64,000 bases of DNA from Thermoanaerobaculia bacterium (GCA_022822365.1 JAJEBV010000001.1:124001-188000), one strand, 5' to 3'. Positions 1-17,024 are shown, numbered from the stretch's first letter. Numbers and translations: made by a program. The notes: generated from the sequence alone by a model not told the origin.

Positions 1-2031
<2,031 letters not shown>

Positions 2032-2174
2032 CTGCTCCCTCCCTGGTCGGCACGGTCCCGACGCGGTCCCGTGCGCATAAGCGGTGAATGCCGAACTGTA
2101 GCTCAGAACGCCCCTCCGGCGCAAGCGGAATCGCCGTGAAAACCACTTCATGTAGCCCCACGAGTGCCGCGTGC

Positions 2175-2222
2175 CCACTAGATATGGGCATTCATCGGTC
2201 TATAGCGCTTTATCGATAAATG
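2175..2222 (-). promoter_or_regulatory. Candidate tandem NrdR boxes upstream of nrdJ
   Basis: Positions 2176-2189 read CACTAGATATGGGC, matching 11 of 14 bases of a typical NrdR half of the form CACTAGATATAGTG. A second AT-rich palindrome, TTTATCGATAAA, lies at 2209-2220. The two centres are 32 bp apart, three helical turns, the usual NrdR box spacing. NrdR is the ATP/dATP-sensing repressor of ribonucleotide reductase genes. The first box is a fair match; the second fits only in its AT-rich part. The rest of the 255-bp intergenic region 2032-2286 shows no cobalamin riboswitch signature that I could find. Confidence 0.5.
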
Positions 2223-2272
2223 CGGAGCATCTTCGGAGAGAAGCACTGGATCCTGCGGATTCGGGGCGGCGA

Positions 2273-2278
2273 TAAGCT
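2273..2278 (+). promoter_or_regulatory. Putative -10 hexamer of the mutase gene (leaderless spacing)
   Basis: TAAGCT ends exactly 8 bases before the GTG start at 2287, and there is no Shine-Dalgarno sequence. The same TAnnCT hexamer at 8 bases recurs before several other first genes in this window. No convincing -35 element is present. Confidence 0.4.
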
Positions 2279-2286
2279 CCTCTGCC

Positions 2287-3855
<1,569 letters not shown>

Positions 3856-3859
3856 GCCG

Positions 3860-4132
3860 GTGAAGTCGGCCTACGAGAGGGCGCTCGAGAAGCTCGAGAA
3901 CCGGGGCATCGCGGCGCCCCGGCAGGATGCCCTGGACGAAGACCAGCGACGCCGGATCGAAGACGCCCGCAGCCGCCACCAGGCGAAGGTCGCCGAACTC
4001 GAGATCCTCCACCAGAAGAACCTCGCCGCGGATCCGGCCAGGCGGCTCGAGGAGGAAGAGAACTACCGCACCGAGCTGCGGCGTCTCGGCGAGCGCCTGG
4101 AGAGCGAGGTCGAGCGCATCCGCCGGGGCTGA
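3860..4132 (+). CDS. Small charged coiled-coil protein, unknown function
   Basis: A 90-residue protein that starts with GTG 4 bp after the mutase stop, so the two are probably co-transcribed. It is almost entirely predicted helix with dense Glu/Arg/Lys heptads (for example EELRRLGERLESEVERI-type spacing near the C-terminus) and no cysteine, signal peptide or membrane segment. I do not recognise the family. The tight spacing hints at a role connected with the mutase, for example as an assembly partner, but nothing in the sequence proves this. It converges on carB, whose stop is 7 bp beyond its own. Confidence 0.6.
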   Translation: MKSAYERALEKLENRGIAAPRQDALDEDQRRRIEDARSRHQAKVAELEILHQKNLAADPARRLEEEENYRTELRRLGERLESEVERIRRG

Positions 4133-4139
4133 AGCGGGC

Positions 4140-7385
<3,246 letters not shown>

Positions 7386-7759
7386 GAGCGCGCGGAGTGT
7401 ACAGGCAAACCGGACGCCTTCCCGGATCGCGGCGCGCACCGAAAACACGACGCGGAGGAAACACTCTGGCGCCGGGTCGCGTATACTCCTTTGTCAGAGG
7501 CGGCACCGAACCACAGGCAAGGATCGATCGGCAACCGGCCAATCGACTTCGCGCCCTGGCTCCCGTGCCGTCACCCACCGGGTCGCGACTGGACGCGTCC
7601 GCGTCCAGAGGAACTGCAACCCACCCCCGGACACAGTCCGGACCTGCCTTAAACCCTCAACTTCCGCTCAGCGGCCACGGGCCGACTGAGACGCGATTCA
7701 AACCCGGGAGGGGTTGCTTTCCAGCAGCCCCTCCTTCCACATGTGGCCGGCGGTTTCTG
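7386..7759. other. 374-bp intergenic gap between the LolC/E-like gene and carB
   Basis: No open reading frame with recognisable content and no tRNA fold was found on either strand. The only notable structure is a hairpin at 7707-7734: on the minus strand GGAGGGG C TGCT, loop GGAA, AGCA A CCCCTCC, a 12-bp stem with one mismatch. It lies about 26 bp past the stop of the LolC/E-like gene, so it may be a transcription terminator, but it lacks a U-tract. Confidence 0.4.
7396..7401 (-). promoter_or_regulatory. Putative -10 hexamer of carB
   Basis: On the minus strand TACACT ends 10 bases before the carB ATG, with no Shine-Dalgarno sequence in between. It fits the TAnnCT pattern seen before other first genes. 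No -35 match is evident at 16-18 bp. Confidence 0.3.
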
Positions 7760-9004
7760 CTACTCCCAGTGGAGCGCCCGCGCCGGCTCGAGCGAGGCCG
7801 CCAGCCGGGCAGGCCACCAGCACGCGAGCCCGACGACGAGGAGGCTGAAGCCGGCCACGGCCAGCAGGTCCAGCGCCTGTACGTCGAACGGAACGCTGCT
7901 GATGAAGTAGATCTCGGCCACGCCGGGATCGAACCGTACGAGTTCGTAGCGGGTGATGATCACGCTGACCAGCGAACCGAGCAGCAGACCGAGGCCGGTT
8001 CCCGCGGCGCCCAGACTCAACCCGCAGGCCAGGAACACGCGTTTGAGCCGTCGCGGGCCAAGCCCCAGCGCCCCGAGCACCGCCGTGTCCCTGCCCCGCT
8101 CGCGCACCATGACGACCAGCGCAGCGGCGATGTTGAAGGTCGACACCAGCACGATCAGGCCCAGCACCAGGAACAGGCCCCACTTCTGCAGCCGAAGCGC
8201 CGCGAAGATCTCCCGGTTGCCCCGGCGCCAGTCGGTGACGAGCGCATCGCCGCCCACCAGCTCCTCGATTCTCCCGTGCACCACCGACGGGTCGGCGCCC
8301 GGCGACGTCGCCACTTCCAGGACCACTCCGACCGCGCCGAGGGCCTCGACCGCGTCCCGGTGCAGGACGGCGTAGCTCCGGTCGTACTCGGAGAACCCGG
8401 TCTCGAAGGCCCCGGCGACCCGGAGCGTGCGGTAGGCGAAGCGCGGCTGGCCCGAAGGCGAACCGACGATCGCCGTCAGGCGCAGCAGGTCCCCGTCCGC
8501 CGCGCCGAGCGTCCGCTGAAGCTGGCGGCCGAGCACGACCGCGTCGATGCCGTCGGCGTTCCGCCCGAGTTCTTCGTCGCCGGCCCCGAAGGTGGAAGCC
8601 CCCGGCAGGACGCCCCGGATCCAGACGTCCACGCCGGCCGGATTCGTCCCGCTCGCCAGCGCGCCCTGGCCGGCCAGCGTGACGCCGACCCGCTCCACTC
8701 CGGGCAGCCGTCGCAGTCGACCGGCCGTTTCGTCGGCCGCGGCGAGATCCCCCGCGGCTTCACCCAGGGGCGTGACGACCAGAGGCCCGTTCTGAAGCAG
8801 CCGCGTCTCGACGGAGCCCGTGTAACCGCTCATCAGCGCCATCGAGACGACCATCGCCGCCACGCCCAGGCCGGTCGACCCGAGGGCCGACCTCGCGGTG
8901 CCCGTCAGAAGCCGGCTTCGTCCCCCGAGCAGGTAGCGCGCGGCGATCCACCAGACCACCCGGCGGCCCCGCGCCGAAGCACCCGGCTCGTCGACGTCAC
9001 CCAC
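7760..9004 (-). CDS. LolC/LolE-type ABC transporter permease
   Basis: A 414-residue membrane protein with one N-terminal transmembrane segment (about residues 38-62), a large extracytoplasmic domain (MacB periplasmic-core type) and a C-terminal FtsX-like block of three transmembrane segments (about 265-405, beginning near RLQKWGLFLVLGLIVLV). This is the arrangement of lipoprotein-releasing LolC/E permeases, which with the LolD ATPase move lipoproteins from the inner membrane. No lolD is adjacent. The GTG start at 9004 overlaps the carA stop by 8 bp, so the gene is translated from the carA operon. Other FtsX-family permeases (macrolide exporter type) remain possible. Confidence 0.8.
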   Translation of the reverse strand: MGDVDEPGASARGRRVVWWIAARYLLGGRSRLLTGTARSALGSTGLGVAAMVVSMALMSGYTGSVETRLLQNGPLVVTPLGEAAGDLAAADETAGRLRRLPGVERVGVTLAGQGALASGTNPAGVDVWIRGVLPGASTFGAGDEELGRNADGIDAVVLGRQLQRTLGAADGDLLRLTAIVGSPSGQPRFAYRTLRVAGAFETGFSEYDRSYAVLHRDAVEALGAVGVVLEVATSPGADPSVVHGRIEELVGGDALVTDWRRGNREIFAALRLQKWGLFLVLGLIVLVSTFNIAAALVVMVRERGRDTAVLGALGLGPRRLKRVFLACGLSLGAAGTGLGLLLGSLVSVIITRYELVRFDPGVAEIYFISSVPFDVQALDLLAVAGFSLLVVGLACWWPARLAASLEPARALHWE

Positions 9005-10067
9005 AGACGTCGAGGAACTCCCCGAAGAGTCGCGCGGCGTCGTGCGGCCCCGGCGCCGCCTCCGGGTGGTACTGGACCGAGAAGATCGGCCGGCCGGTCG
9101 CCTTGAAGGCCTCCACCGTCCCGTCGTTCAGATTGATCGCCGCCACCTGGCAGTCGTCGGGAAGGCTGTCGCCGGCGAGAGCGAAGCCATGGTTCTGGCT
9201 CGTGATGGAAACCTCGCCGGTTTCCTCGTCCCTGACCGGCTGGTTGCCGCCGTGATGCCCGAACTTCAGCTTGAACGTCGTGCCGCCCAGAGCCAGACCC
9301 AGGAGCTGGTGGCCGAGACAGATGCCGAACAGCGGCATCCTGGAGTCGATCAGTTCACGCACCTCGCCGATGATCTCGTGGAGCGGTTCCGGGTCTCCCG
9401 GCCCGTTCGAGAGCACCACGCCGTCGACCTCCAGGGCGAGGCACTCGCGAGCCGGCGTTCGCGCCGGCAGCACGACGACCCGGGCGCCCTGCCGGACCAG
9501 CGACCGAAGGATGTTCCGCTTGACGCCGAAGTCGTACACCGCCAGGCGCACCTTCTCCTCGCCCTCCGGTTCGAGTTCGTACGGCGCCTCGCAGGTCACC
9601 TCGTCGACCAGCGCCCGCCCCTCCATCGTCGGCTGCCGCCGCACTTCCTCGACCAGCTCGGCGTCCGGCCGGTCGCAACTCGTGATCAGCCCCCGCATGG
9701 CGCCGTGGTCGCGCAGGCGCCGCACCGCGGCCCGCGTGTCGATGCCCGCGAGCGCCGGCACGCCCGCCGCGTTCAGGTAGGCGCCCAGCTCGCCATCGCC
9801 CAGTCCCGAGCGGCGTGCCGTGAATTCGCGCACGACGAACCCTTCAACCCAGACCCGGTGCGACTCCTCCGCGTCGTCGTACGTCCCGTAGTTGCCGATG
9901 TGGGGCTGGGTCATGATCACGATCTGACCCCGGTAGGACGGGTCCGTCAGGATCTCCTGGTAACCCGTCATCGACGTGTTGAAGACGACCTCCGCGAAGC
10001 GGCTGCCCTCGACCAGGCTCTCGCCGTGAAAGACGGAACCGTCCTCGAGAATCAGACGGCCCGTCAC
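8997..10067 (-). CDS. carA: Carbamoyl-phosphate synthase small subunit (glutaminase)
   Basis: Hydrolyses glutamine and channels ammonia to CarB. The 356-residue protein has the N-terminal CPSase small domain (VFNTSMTGYQEILTDPSYRGQ) and a C-terminal class I glutamine amidotransferase domain with the nucleophile elbow FGICLGHQLLGLALG and the catalytic-dyad histidine in YHPEA. The start is GTG 10067, fixed by its GTGA overlap with the epimerase stop; the in-frame sequence further upstream is not conserved. Its place behind meaB and the epimerase, and apart from carB, is unusual. Confidence 0.97.
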   Translation of the reverse strand: MTGRLILEDGSVFHGESLVEGSRFAEVVFNTSMTGYQEILTDPSYRGQIVIMTQPHIGNYGTYDDAEESHRVWVEGFVVREFTARRSGLGDGELGAYLNAAGVPALAGIDTRAAVRRLRDHGAMRGLITSCDRPDAELVEEVRRQPTMEGRALVDEVTCEAPYELEPEGEEKVRLAVYDFGVKRNILRSLVRQGARVVVLPARTPARECLALEVDGVVLSNGPGDPEPLHEIIGEVRELIDSRMPLFGICLGHQLLGLALGGTTFKLKFGHHGGNQPVRDEETGEVSITSQNHGFALAGDSLPDDCQVAAINLNDGTVEAFKATGRPIFSVQYHPEAAPGPHDAARLFGEFLDVCG

Positions 10068-10465
10068 CGCGCCGGCTCCGACAGTTCCAGCAGCACGCCG
10101 CCGGCGCTCTTCGGGTGGACGAACTGGACCGTGGCGCCCTCGGCGCCGGGGCCGGGCCGCTCGCGCAGGAGAGACAGTCCACCGTCCCGCAGCTTTCCGT
10201 CGTCCTCGTGAACGTCGTCGCTGCGCATGCAGAGGTGGTGTATGCCCGGGCCGCGGCGCTCGAGGAAGCGCCCAACCGGGGAATCGCTCGACAGCGGCTC
10301 CAGGAGTTCGATCCGCGTGCCGCCGCAGGGAATCATCGCGACCCGTACTCCCTCGTGCTCGACCACCTCGATCGCCGTGATCTCGAGGCCCAGCTTCTCG
10401 TAGAACGCCCTCGCCTCTTCGATCGAAGAAACGGCGATCGCGACATGGTCCAGACCCGTGATCAT
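10064..10465 (-). CDS. mce: Methylmalonyl-CoA epimerase
   Basis: Interconverts the (S) and (R) forms of methylmalonyl-CoA between propionyl-CoA carboxylase and the mutase. The 133-residue, two-module vicinal-oxygen-chelate protein has the metal-ligand pattern of the family: LDHVAIAV at the N-terminus, IELLEPL in the middle, GIHHLCMRSDD for the second module and LLELSEP at the C-terminus. Its ATG at 10465 lies 2 bp after the meaB stop and its stop overlaps the carA GTG, so meaB, mce and carA are translationally linked. A generic glyoxalase is less likely given meaB next door. Confidence 0.93.
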   Translation of the reverse strand: MITGLDHVAIAVSSIEEARAFYEKLGLEITAIEVVEHEGVRVAMIPCGGTRIELLEPLSSDSPVGRFLERRGPGIHHLCMRSDDVHEDDGKLRDGGLSLLRERPGPGAEGATVQFVHPKSAGGVLLELSEPAR

Positions 10466-10467
10466 TG

Positions 10468-11526
10468 CTATGCGCCTCGGTGTTGCCGGAATCCGCCGAC
10501 GAACTCGCCGACCAGCCGGTCCGCCAGATCGTAGGGATCGACCGGATCGCAGGGATCGCTGGCCGGCCCGGTTTCCAGCGGCGCCCGATTCTGCTGCGAA
10601 TCGGCCTCCCCGTCCAGCGCCTTCGAACCGCTGGCGGCCAGGAGCGCCCGCGCGAACCCGTCGTCGTCGATCGAGCCCATGGCGAGCCGCAGGACCTCGG
10701 CGCGGTACAGGTCGAGCACCCGGCGCCGCAGGCGGGCCGCCCGCCGGTCGCGAATCTCGCCTCCGGCCCGCAGCCGTTCGAAACACGCGGACACCGCGTC
10801 CAGGACCTCCGCCGCGCCTTCGTCGGTCCGGGCCACGGTCGACAGCACGGCCGGCGGCTCGCCACCGGCTCCGTCCGCCAGGTCGAGCATCTCCACGATG
10901 GACCGCCGAGCGGCGGCGGCGCCCGGCAGATCGCTCTTGTTGACGACGAACACGTCCGCGATCTCCATCGTCCCGCTCTTGATCGCCTGAACGCCGTCGC
11001 CCAGGCCGGGCGCCGTCACCAGGACCACCAGGTCCGAGTTCCGGCGAATGGCGGTCTGGGCCTGCCCGGTGCCCACGGTCTCCACCAGAATCCAGGGAAA
11101 GCCGGCCGCATCGAGAAGATCGGTCGCCGCGGCGGCGGCCTGCGCGAGTCCGCCGCCGGCGCCGCGCGAGGCCATCGACCGGATGAAGACACCCGGATCG
11201 GTTTCCAGGTCGGACATCCGCACCCGGTCGCCGAGCACTGCGCCGCCGGTCAGCGGGCTGGTCGGGTCGAATGCGAGCACCGCCACCGGCTCTCCCCGTT
11301 TCCGGAGCTCCCGGGCCAGAGCGGCCGTCAACGTGCTCTTGCCGACCCCGGGCGGTCCGGTCAGACCGATCGTCATCGCGCGGCCGGCACGCCGCCAGGC
11401 CGTCTTCGCCAGGGCCTGCGTATCCACGCCGCCCTCGATCGCGGTCAGAGCCCGGCCCAGCCGCCGGGTCTCGCGCCAGGGCTCGGCGCCAGCCAGCCAG
11501 GCGCCGGCGGTCCGGTCGACGCTCAC
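10468..11526 (-). CDS. meaB: MeaB/ArgK-family G-protein chaperone of B12-dependent mutase
   Basis: MeaB proteins guard cofactor loading of methylmalonyl-CoA mutase by GTP hydrolysis. The 352-residue protein has the P-loop GPPGVGKSTL, the DPTSPLTGGAVLGDRVRM switch region, ETVGTGQ and the guanine-specificity motif NKSD, all typical of MeaB. The GTG start at 11526 overlaps the stop of the upstream spoIID-like gene by four bases (GTGA). The longer in-frame extension is rejected because it would read back into the upstream gene. It is followed directly by the epimerase gene, which confirms the pathway. Confidence 0.95.
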   Translation of the reverse strand: MSVDRTAGAWLAGAEPWRETRRLGRALTAIEGGVDTQALAKTAWRRAGRAMTIGLTGPPGVGKSTLTAALARELRKRGEPVAVLAFDPTSPLTGGAVLGDRVRMSDLETDPGVFIRSMASRGAGGGLAQAAAAATDLLDAAGFPWILVETVGTGQAQTAIRRNSDLVVLVTAPGLGDGVQAIKSGTMEIADVFVVNKSDLPGAAAARRSIVEMLDLADGAGGEPPAVLSTVARTDEGAAEVLDAVSACFERLRAGGEIRDRRAARLRRRVLDLYRAEVLRLAMGSIDDDGFARALLAASGSKALDGEADSQQNRAPLETGPASDPCDPVDPYDLADRLVGEFVGGFRQHRGA

Positions 11527-13352
11527 GATGCGAACCTGCCGATCTCGACCGCGCCGTAGTAGTGCCAGAGGATCTCCCGGTAGGTCAGACCGCGCTGCGC
11601 CATGAGGTACGAGCCGACCTGGCACATGCCGACACCGTGGCCGCGGCCGCGGCCGGCGAAGCGCCAGCCGGGAACGTCGCCGTCGCCGGCTTCGGCGGTC
11701 AGCCGGAGGAGGTGTTCGGGGATGTCGAGCAGCCAGCGGATCGCCAGACCCTGCAACTCGACCGAACTCCGCTCACCGACCAGGTCGATGCGCGCCACCC
11801 GACCCGAGACGCCGCGCTCCAGCACTCTCATGGACCTGAGCCCGAGGCCGGGGAAGCGCTTCTCGACGGCGGCGCGCAGCGAAGCGTGCGACCGCCAGAG
11901 CGACCACGGCTCCGCTTTCGGTTGATCTCCAGTTCGCGGCGTCTCGTGAACGACCAGGACCACCTGGCCGCGGACCAGGTAGACGCGCAGCCGGTCGCCC
12001 GGCGCGGCCGTCAGGGATGGCGCCGGCACGCCGAGCTCGCCAGGGGGCGTCCCAGGCGGGACCTCGGTCACCAACAGCGCCGACTCGGAAGCCAGCGGCA
12101 CCAGCCGGCGGCGACCCTGCTGGCGCAGGTCGAGCCAGCCGCCGGCGAGGCCGCCCAAGCTCCCATGGGCAACTTCCAGGTCGCCGCCGGAACGGGCGCG
12201 GTCGAGTCGCTCATCGACCCGTCTCTCGCGCACCCCGCGAGCGCCGATGGACCTCAGCAAGTGCCTGGCGGGCGAGTCCCCGGCGCCGCCCGCCAGGGTC
12301 ACGACTCCCCCTTCGACACAAGCCGTCGCCAGGGGGCCTCCGCCCGCCAGAAGAGGGAAGACGTGATCGACGAGTTCGGTACTGCCGCCGCAACTCGCCG
12401 TGAACAGCGCCTCCTGGAGCGCGCCGTCACGAAGCAGGATCTCGCCGCCGGTCGCCGCGATCGCGCGGTCCGAGACCGGGTGCTCGACCTCCAGGCCGCC
12501 GTAGACCTGGCACAGCGGCGTGGCGCAGAGGTCGTACCCCTCCTCCTCGAACTCGCCCAGGCGCTTCGCCGCGTAGGTGCGCGCGGCCACGGCCTGCGCC
12601 TTGATCGCCTCGAGCTCGGGGTACAGGTCCGGACCGAGCTCGACCGGCACGACGCCGCGCAGGTAGTCCTCGAGCGGCGCCGCGTTGACGACATTCAGTC
12701 CGGCCCGGTTGCTCAGGAAGACCTCGAGCGCCCCGCGGTAGCGCCGGCCCAGGATGCGAACGACACCGCCGGCCGACTCGAGCCGCAGCCTGCGTCCCGC
12801 AACCCTGCCGACTCCGTCGACCTCGAAGCCCGGCTCCTCCAGAACCTGGCCCTCGATGGTGATCCAGACGTCGTCGAAGCCTTCGACATGAAGCCGGCCG
12901 CGAGCCTTCTCCGCCGCCTCCCGGTCAGAGAAGCGGCCCACCCGGACCCGGTACAGGCCGGTGCCCGCGTCGAGCACCGAGTCCGCCGCCTGGCCGAGCA
13001 GACCTTCCAGCCGGCCGGCCAGCTTCTCCGCCTGCACCCGATCCCGCAACGCCGCCACCTGCAGGCGATGGACTCCCGGACTCGCCGTCCCCGGCGCCGC
13101 CAGCACCTGGAAGGAGCCGGCAACCTCGACCCGCCGGCCGGCCTCGTCCACGAGCCACGAAGGCCCGTCGCAGCAGGAAACCTCGACCCGCTCAAGGTCC
13201 GTGGCCAGCCCCAGCCGAATCTCCTCGGGCAACACGATCGACGGAGGAGACCCCTTCGGGCTCGGCGCCGTCGCCAGCAGCAGACAGGCCACGGCGACGA
13301 GACCGAGGTTGGTCAGGTACCGCTTGACCGTCTGTGACCCGCTCACTCCCAT
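11523..13352 (-). CDS. Exported SpoIID/LytB-domain protein with SPOR repeat
   Basis: A 609-residue protein with an N-terminal signal segment (LGLVAVACLLLATAP, about 16-30), a SPOR-like peptidoglycan-binding region (about 94-165), and a SpoIID/LytB domain (NRAGLNVVNAAPLEDYLRGVVPVE, then QAVAARTYA) whose conserved C-terminal piece is GRGRGHGVGMCQVGSYLMAQ with HYY near the end. SpoIID proteins cleave glycan strands lacking stem peptides, during sporulation in Firmicutes; in non-sporulating diderms the domain is probably for cell-wall remodelling or division. It is the first gene of the run leading to meaB. About 130 poorly conserved residues separate the two parts of the catalytic domain. Confidence 0.88.
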   Translation of the reverse strand: MGVSGSQTVKRYLTNLGLVAVACLLLATAPSPKGSPPSIVLPEEIRLGLATDLERVEVSCCDGPSWLVDEAGRRVEVAGSFQVLAAPGTASPGVHRLQVAALRDRVQAEKLAGRLEGLLGQAADSVLDAGTGLYRVRVGRFSDREAAEKARGRLHVEGFDDVWITIEGQVLEEPGFEVDGVGRVAGRRLRLESAGGVVRILGRRYRGALEVFLSNRAGLNVVNAAPLEDYLRGVVPVELGPDLYPELEAIKAQAVAARTYAAKRLGEFEEEGYDLCATPLCQVYGGLEVEHPVSDRAIAATGGEILLRDGALQEALFTASCGGSTELVDHVFPLLAGGGPLATACVEGGVVTLAGGAGDSPARHLLRSIGARGVRERRVDERLDRARSGGDLEVAHGSLGGLAGGWLDLRQQGRRRLVPLASESALLVTEVPPGTPPGELGVPAPSLTAAPGDRLRVYLVRGQVVLVVHETPRTGDQPKAEPWSLWRSHASLRAAVEKRFPGLGLRSMRVLERGVSGRVARIDLVGERSSVELQGLAIRWLLDIPEHLLRLTAEAGDGDVPGWRFAGRGRGHGVGMCQVGSYLMAQRGLTYREILWHYYGAVEIGRFAS

Positions 13353-13410
13353 CGCCTGTTACATACGTTATTGGAAATACGCCAAAGCGGCGGCTCCTCC
13401 CTTCCGGATG

Positions 13411-13433
13411 CCGGCCGGAAGGCCGGCGCACCG
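13411..13433 (-). repeat. Short palindromic repeat, variant of the REP-like family
   Basis: On the minus strand the order is GGTGCGCCGGCC then TTCCGGCCGGC, a hairpin with the same outer 'GGTGCGC' edge as the longer repeats. A near-identical copy is at 35877-35899. It sits on the same side of the large inverted-repeat element as the repeat at 55548-55613 does in the second copy. Confidence 0.6.
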
Positions 13434-13470
13434 ACACCAGGAGCGGCGTATAGCCGACTGAGGGCTTCCA

Positions 13471-13657
13471 GTCCCGCGGCGTCGGCCGGAGGGGGGGAGG
13501 GTCCCAGGGGGTCGGAGGCAAGCGATTGTCGAGACCCCCTCAGCAACCGAGGACCTGCCGGAGCGCAGCCGACAACAGCGAGCGCCCAACCCCCATACTC
13601 CGAGAAAGCGCGAGCGTCCCCTGGGACCCTCCCCCCCTCCGGCCGACGTCGCGGGAC
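13471..13657 (-). repeat. Large inverted-repeat element, copy 1
   Basis: Two 40-base arms (13471-13510 and 13618-13657) are complementary with only about two differences and enclose about 107 bp. The arm core GGAGGGTCCCA and much of the interior (CGCTCGCGCT, then GGGCGCTCGCT, then GTCGGCT-GCTCCG, then a CGCT-GCCTCC block) are shared, in reverse orientation, with the element at 55361-55530. No coding sequence is seen inside. It occupies most of the 316-bp gap between the spoIID-like gene and the DnaC-like gene. Confidence 0.75.
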
Positions 13658-13668
13658 GGTCGCGACTG

Positions 13669-14421
13669 TTACCGGTGCTGGTGCGCCTGCAACTCGTGCC
13701 GGTAGTCGCCGACGGCGTCTATGAGGATCGGCTTCGCCATCTGGTGGAGGCGGCTGATCAGGCTGGCGGGGACGCGGCCGGCCAGGGTGCGGGCAGCGGC
13801 GTCGGCGGGGTCGCCGTCGGCCTCGGACGTCAGGTAGTAGTTGCTGGTGAACAGGGTCGGCCGGCGGGCCATGTAGCGGCCGTTGATCAGCAGGTACAGG
13901 GTGTCGGAAACGAAGGGCGAGGGCCGCCGCGCGCCGAGCTCGTCGACGACCACCACCTCCGCCTCCTGGAGCGGACGCAGCAGGTCGGCCTGGTTCCGCG
14001 GAGCGTCGGGCTGGAACGTCGCCTGGATGTCGGCGACCAGGCTGGTGAAGTCGACGAAGCGGCCGCCGACGCCGTACTGCTCGGCCAGCTCGACCAGCAC
14101 GGCCACGGCAAGGTGCGTCTTGCCCCGGCCGCTCGGGCCGATGAACACCAGTCCGGCTTCGTTCAGCGAGCCGTCGAGCTCCATGAACTCCTCGATGTAC
14201 TGGTCGCAGTCGCGGCGCGCGGTGAGGAGCTGGTCGCCCACGTCCCCGGCGAGCCGAAAGTTCGTCAGACGGCAACCCTGGTACTTGGGCGGAATGCCCA
14301 GGTCGTCGACGCGACGGCCGCGGACGCGGGTCGCGTGGCAGGTGCAGCGGCGCGCCCGGTTCGTGGCGAGGTCGACGATCCAGCCGCGCCCCTGGCAGAA
14401 CTCGCAGTCTTCCCCGTTCAA
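13669..14421 (-). CDS. DnaC/IstB-like AAA+ ATPase with N-terminal zinc-finger-like motif
   Basis: A 250-residue ATPase similar to helicase loaders DnaC/DnaI and to IstB. Walker A is GPSGRGKT (95-102), Walker B is VVVVDE (156-161), and sensor-type FTSNYY follows at about 191. The N-terminus has CEFCQGRGW and CTC (Cys6, 9, 26, 28), a likely zinc site. The TTG start at 14421 overlaps the hspR stop (TTGA). Its place behind dnaK and hspR suggests it is expressed with the heat-shock genes. Whether it loads the replicative helicase or does something else cannot be told from sequence; no transposase is near, so IstB is unlikely. Confidence 0.82.
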   Translation of the reverse strand: MNGEDCEFCQGRGWIVDLATNRARRCTCHATRVRGRRVDDLGIPPKYQGCRLTNFRLAGDVGDQLLTARRDCDQYIEEFMELDGSLNEAGLVFIGPSGRGKTHLAVAVLVELAEQYGVGGRFVDFTSLVADIQATFQPDAPRNQADLLRPLQEAEVVVVDELGARRPSPFVSDTLYLLINGRYMARRPTLFTSNYYLTSEADGDPADAAARTLAGRVPASLISRLHQMAKPILIDAVGDYRHELQAHQHR

Positions 14422-14849
14422 TCCTCGTCCTCGACCTTGACCAGCGCGCCGCTTCGCACCCAGACCAGGGCGTGCCGGCGCCGGACACCCCGGCGGCGGT
14501 CCGCCGCGTCGCGTTCAACGATCGAGAGTAGCCGGTCCCGCTCGGCTTCGAGCCGCGCCAGCCGTTCCTGCAGCGTGAGAATGACCTCCACTCCCGCCAG
14601 GTTGACCCCCATGTCCCGGGTCAGGGTCAGGATCGACTCGAGCCTGTTCAGGGAATCCTGATCGTAGAGGCGCGTGTTGCCGTCGCTCCGTTGCGGCTCC
14701 AGGAGGCCCTCCCGCTCGTAGAGCCGGAGGGTCTGCGGATGGATGTCATAGCGCTCGGCGACCTTGCTGATCATCACGTAGCGGCCGCCCCCCACCCGCC
14801 GGCGGCGGGACGGGGGACGGCGCTCACGCGACGACCGCGGCGGCGCCAC
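14418..14849 (-). CDS. hspR: MerR-family heat-shock repressor, HspR-like
   Basis: A 143-residue regulator whose N-terminal winged helix reads YVMISKVAERYDIHPQTLRLYEREG, the HspR form of the MerR domain, followed by a coiled coil (VEVILTLQERLARLEAERDRLL). HspR represses dnaK operons with DnaK as co-repressor. The GTG at 14849 directly follows the dnaK stop; an internal ATG at 14775 would remove the conserved 'YV' and is less attractive. The C-terminal acidic tail KVEDED ends in the TTGA overlap with the next gene. Confidence 0.88.
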   Translation of the reverse strand: MAPPRSSRERRPPSRRRRVGGGRYVMISKVAERYDIHPQTLRLYEREGLLEPQRSDGNTRLYDQDSLNRLESILTLTRDMGVNLAGVEVILTLQERLARLEAERDRLLSIVERDAADRRRGVRRRHALVWVRSGALVKVEDED

Positions 14850-16799
<1,950 letters not shown>

Positions 16800-16830
16800 G
16801 ACTCTCTCTCCTGAATCGTCCGGTCTGTGA

Positions 16831-16889
16831 ACCCGAACGGGTCGGTTCTCATGTCTGGCGTTTCGGGCCAGTGCGGTAAGAAAACCGCA
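16831..16889 (-). promoter_or_regulatory. Two hairpins in the dnaK 5' leader
   Basis: On the minus strand TGCGGT-TTTCTT-ACCGCA (16872-16889) and ACCCGTTCGGGT (16831-16842) form small stem-loops between the promoter and the start. They could be mRNA-stability or thermosensor-like structures; neither resembles the CIRCE element. Confidence 0.35.
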
Positions 16890-16912
16890 CGAGCTGACCC
16901 AACGCGACGGGG

Positions 16913-16941
16913 AGACTAAGACCTAAGCGATCTATTGTCAA
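16913..16941 (-). promoter_or_regulatory. Sigma-70-type promoter of dnaK
   Basis: On the minus strand a perfect -35 TTGACA (16941-16936) is followed by a 17-bp spacer and -10 TAGTCT (16918-16913). This is the best -35/-10 pair in the window. I did not find a clear HspR (HAIR) inverted repeat, although HspR control is expected from the operon. Confidence 0.7.
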
Positions 16942-17024
16942 GTCCCAGGAGGCAATAATCTGATTGCAAGGTGCTCAGATTCTCTGCGGGACCGCCGCTG
17001 AAACGGATCCGGATCGTCAGCCCG

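Noticed and set aside
2032..2286. Cobalamin riboswitch upstream of nrdJ or the mutase
   Set aside because: No B12-box-like sequence or suitable multi-stem leader could be found by eye.
7690..7745. tRNA-like sequence (GGGTTTGAATC on the minus strand) after the LolC/E-like gene
   Set aside because: The T-stem does not pair and no acceptor or anticodon stem can be drawn; the hairpin is better seen as a possible terminator.
16800..16941. CIRCE or HAIR heat-shock operator at dnaK
   Set aside because: No TTAGCACTC-type or CTTGAGT-type inverted repeat is present; only a weak GACTT/AGGTC symmetry around the promoter.
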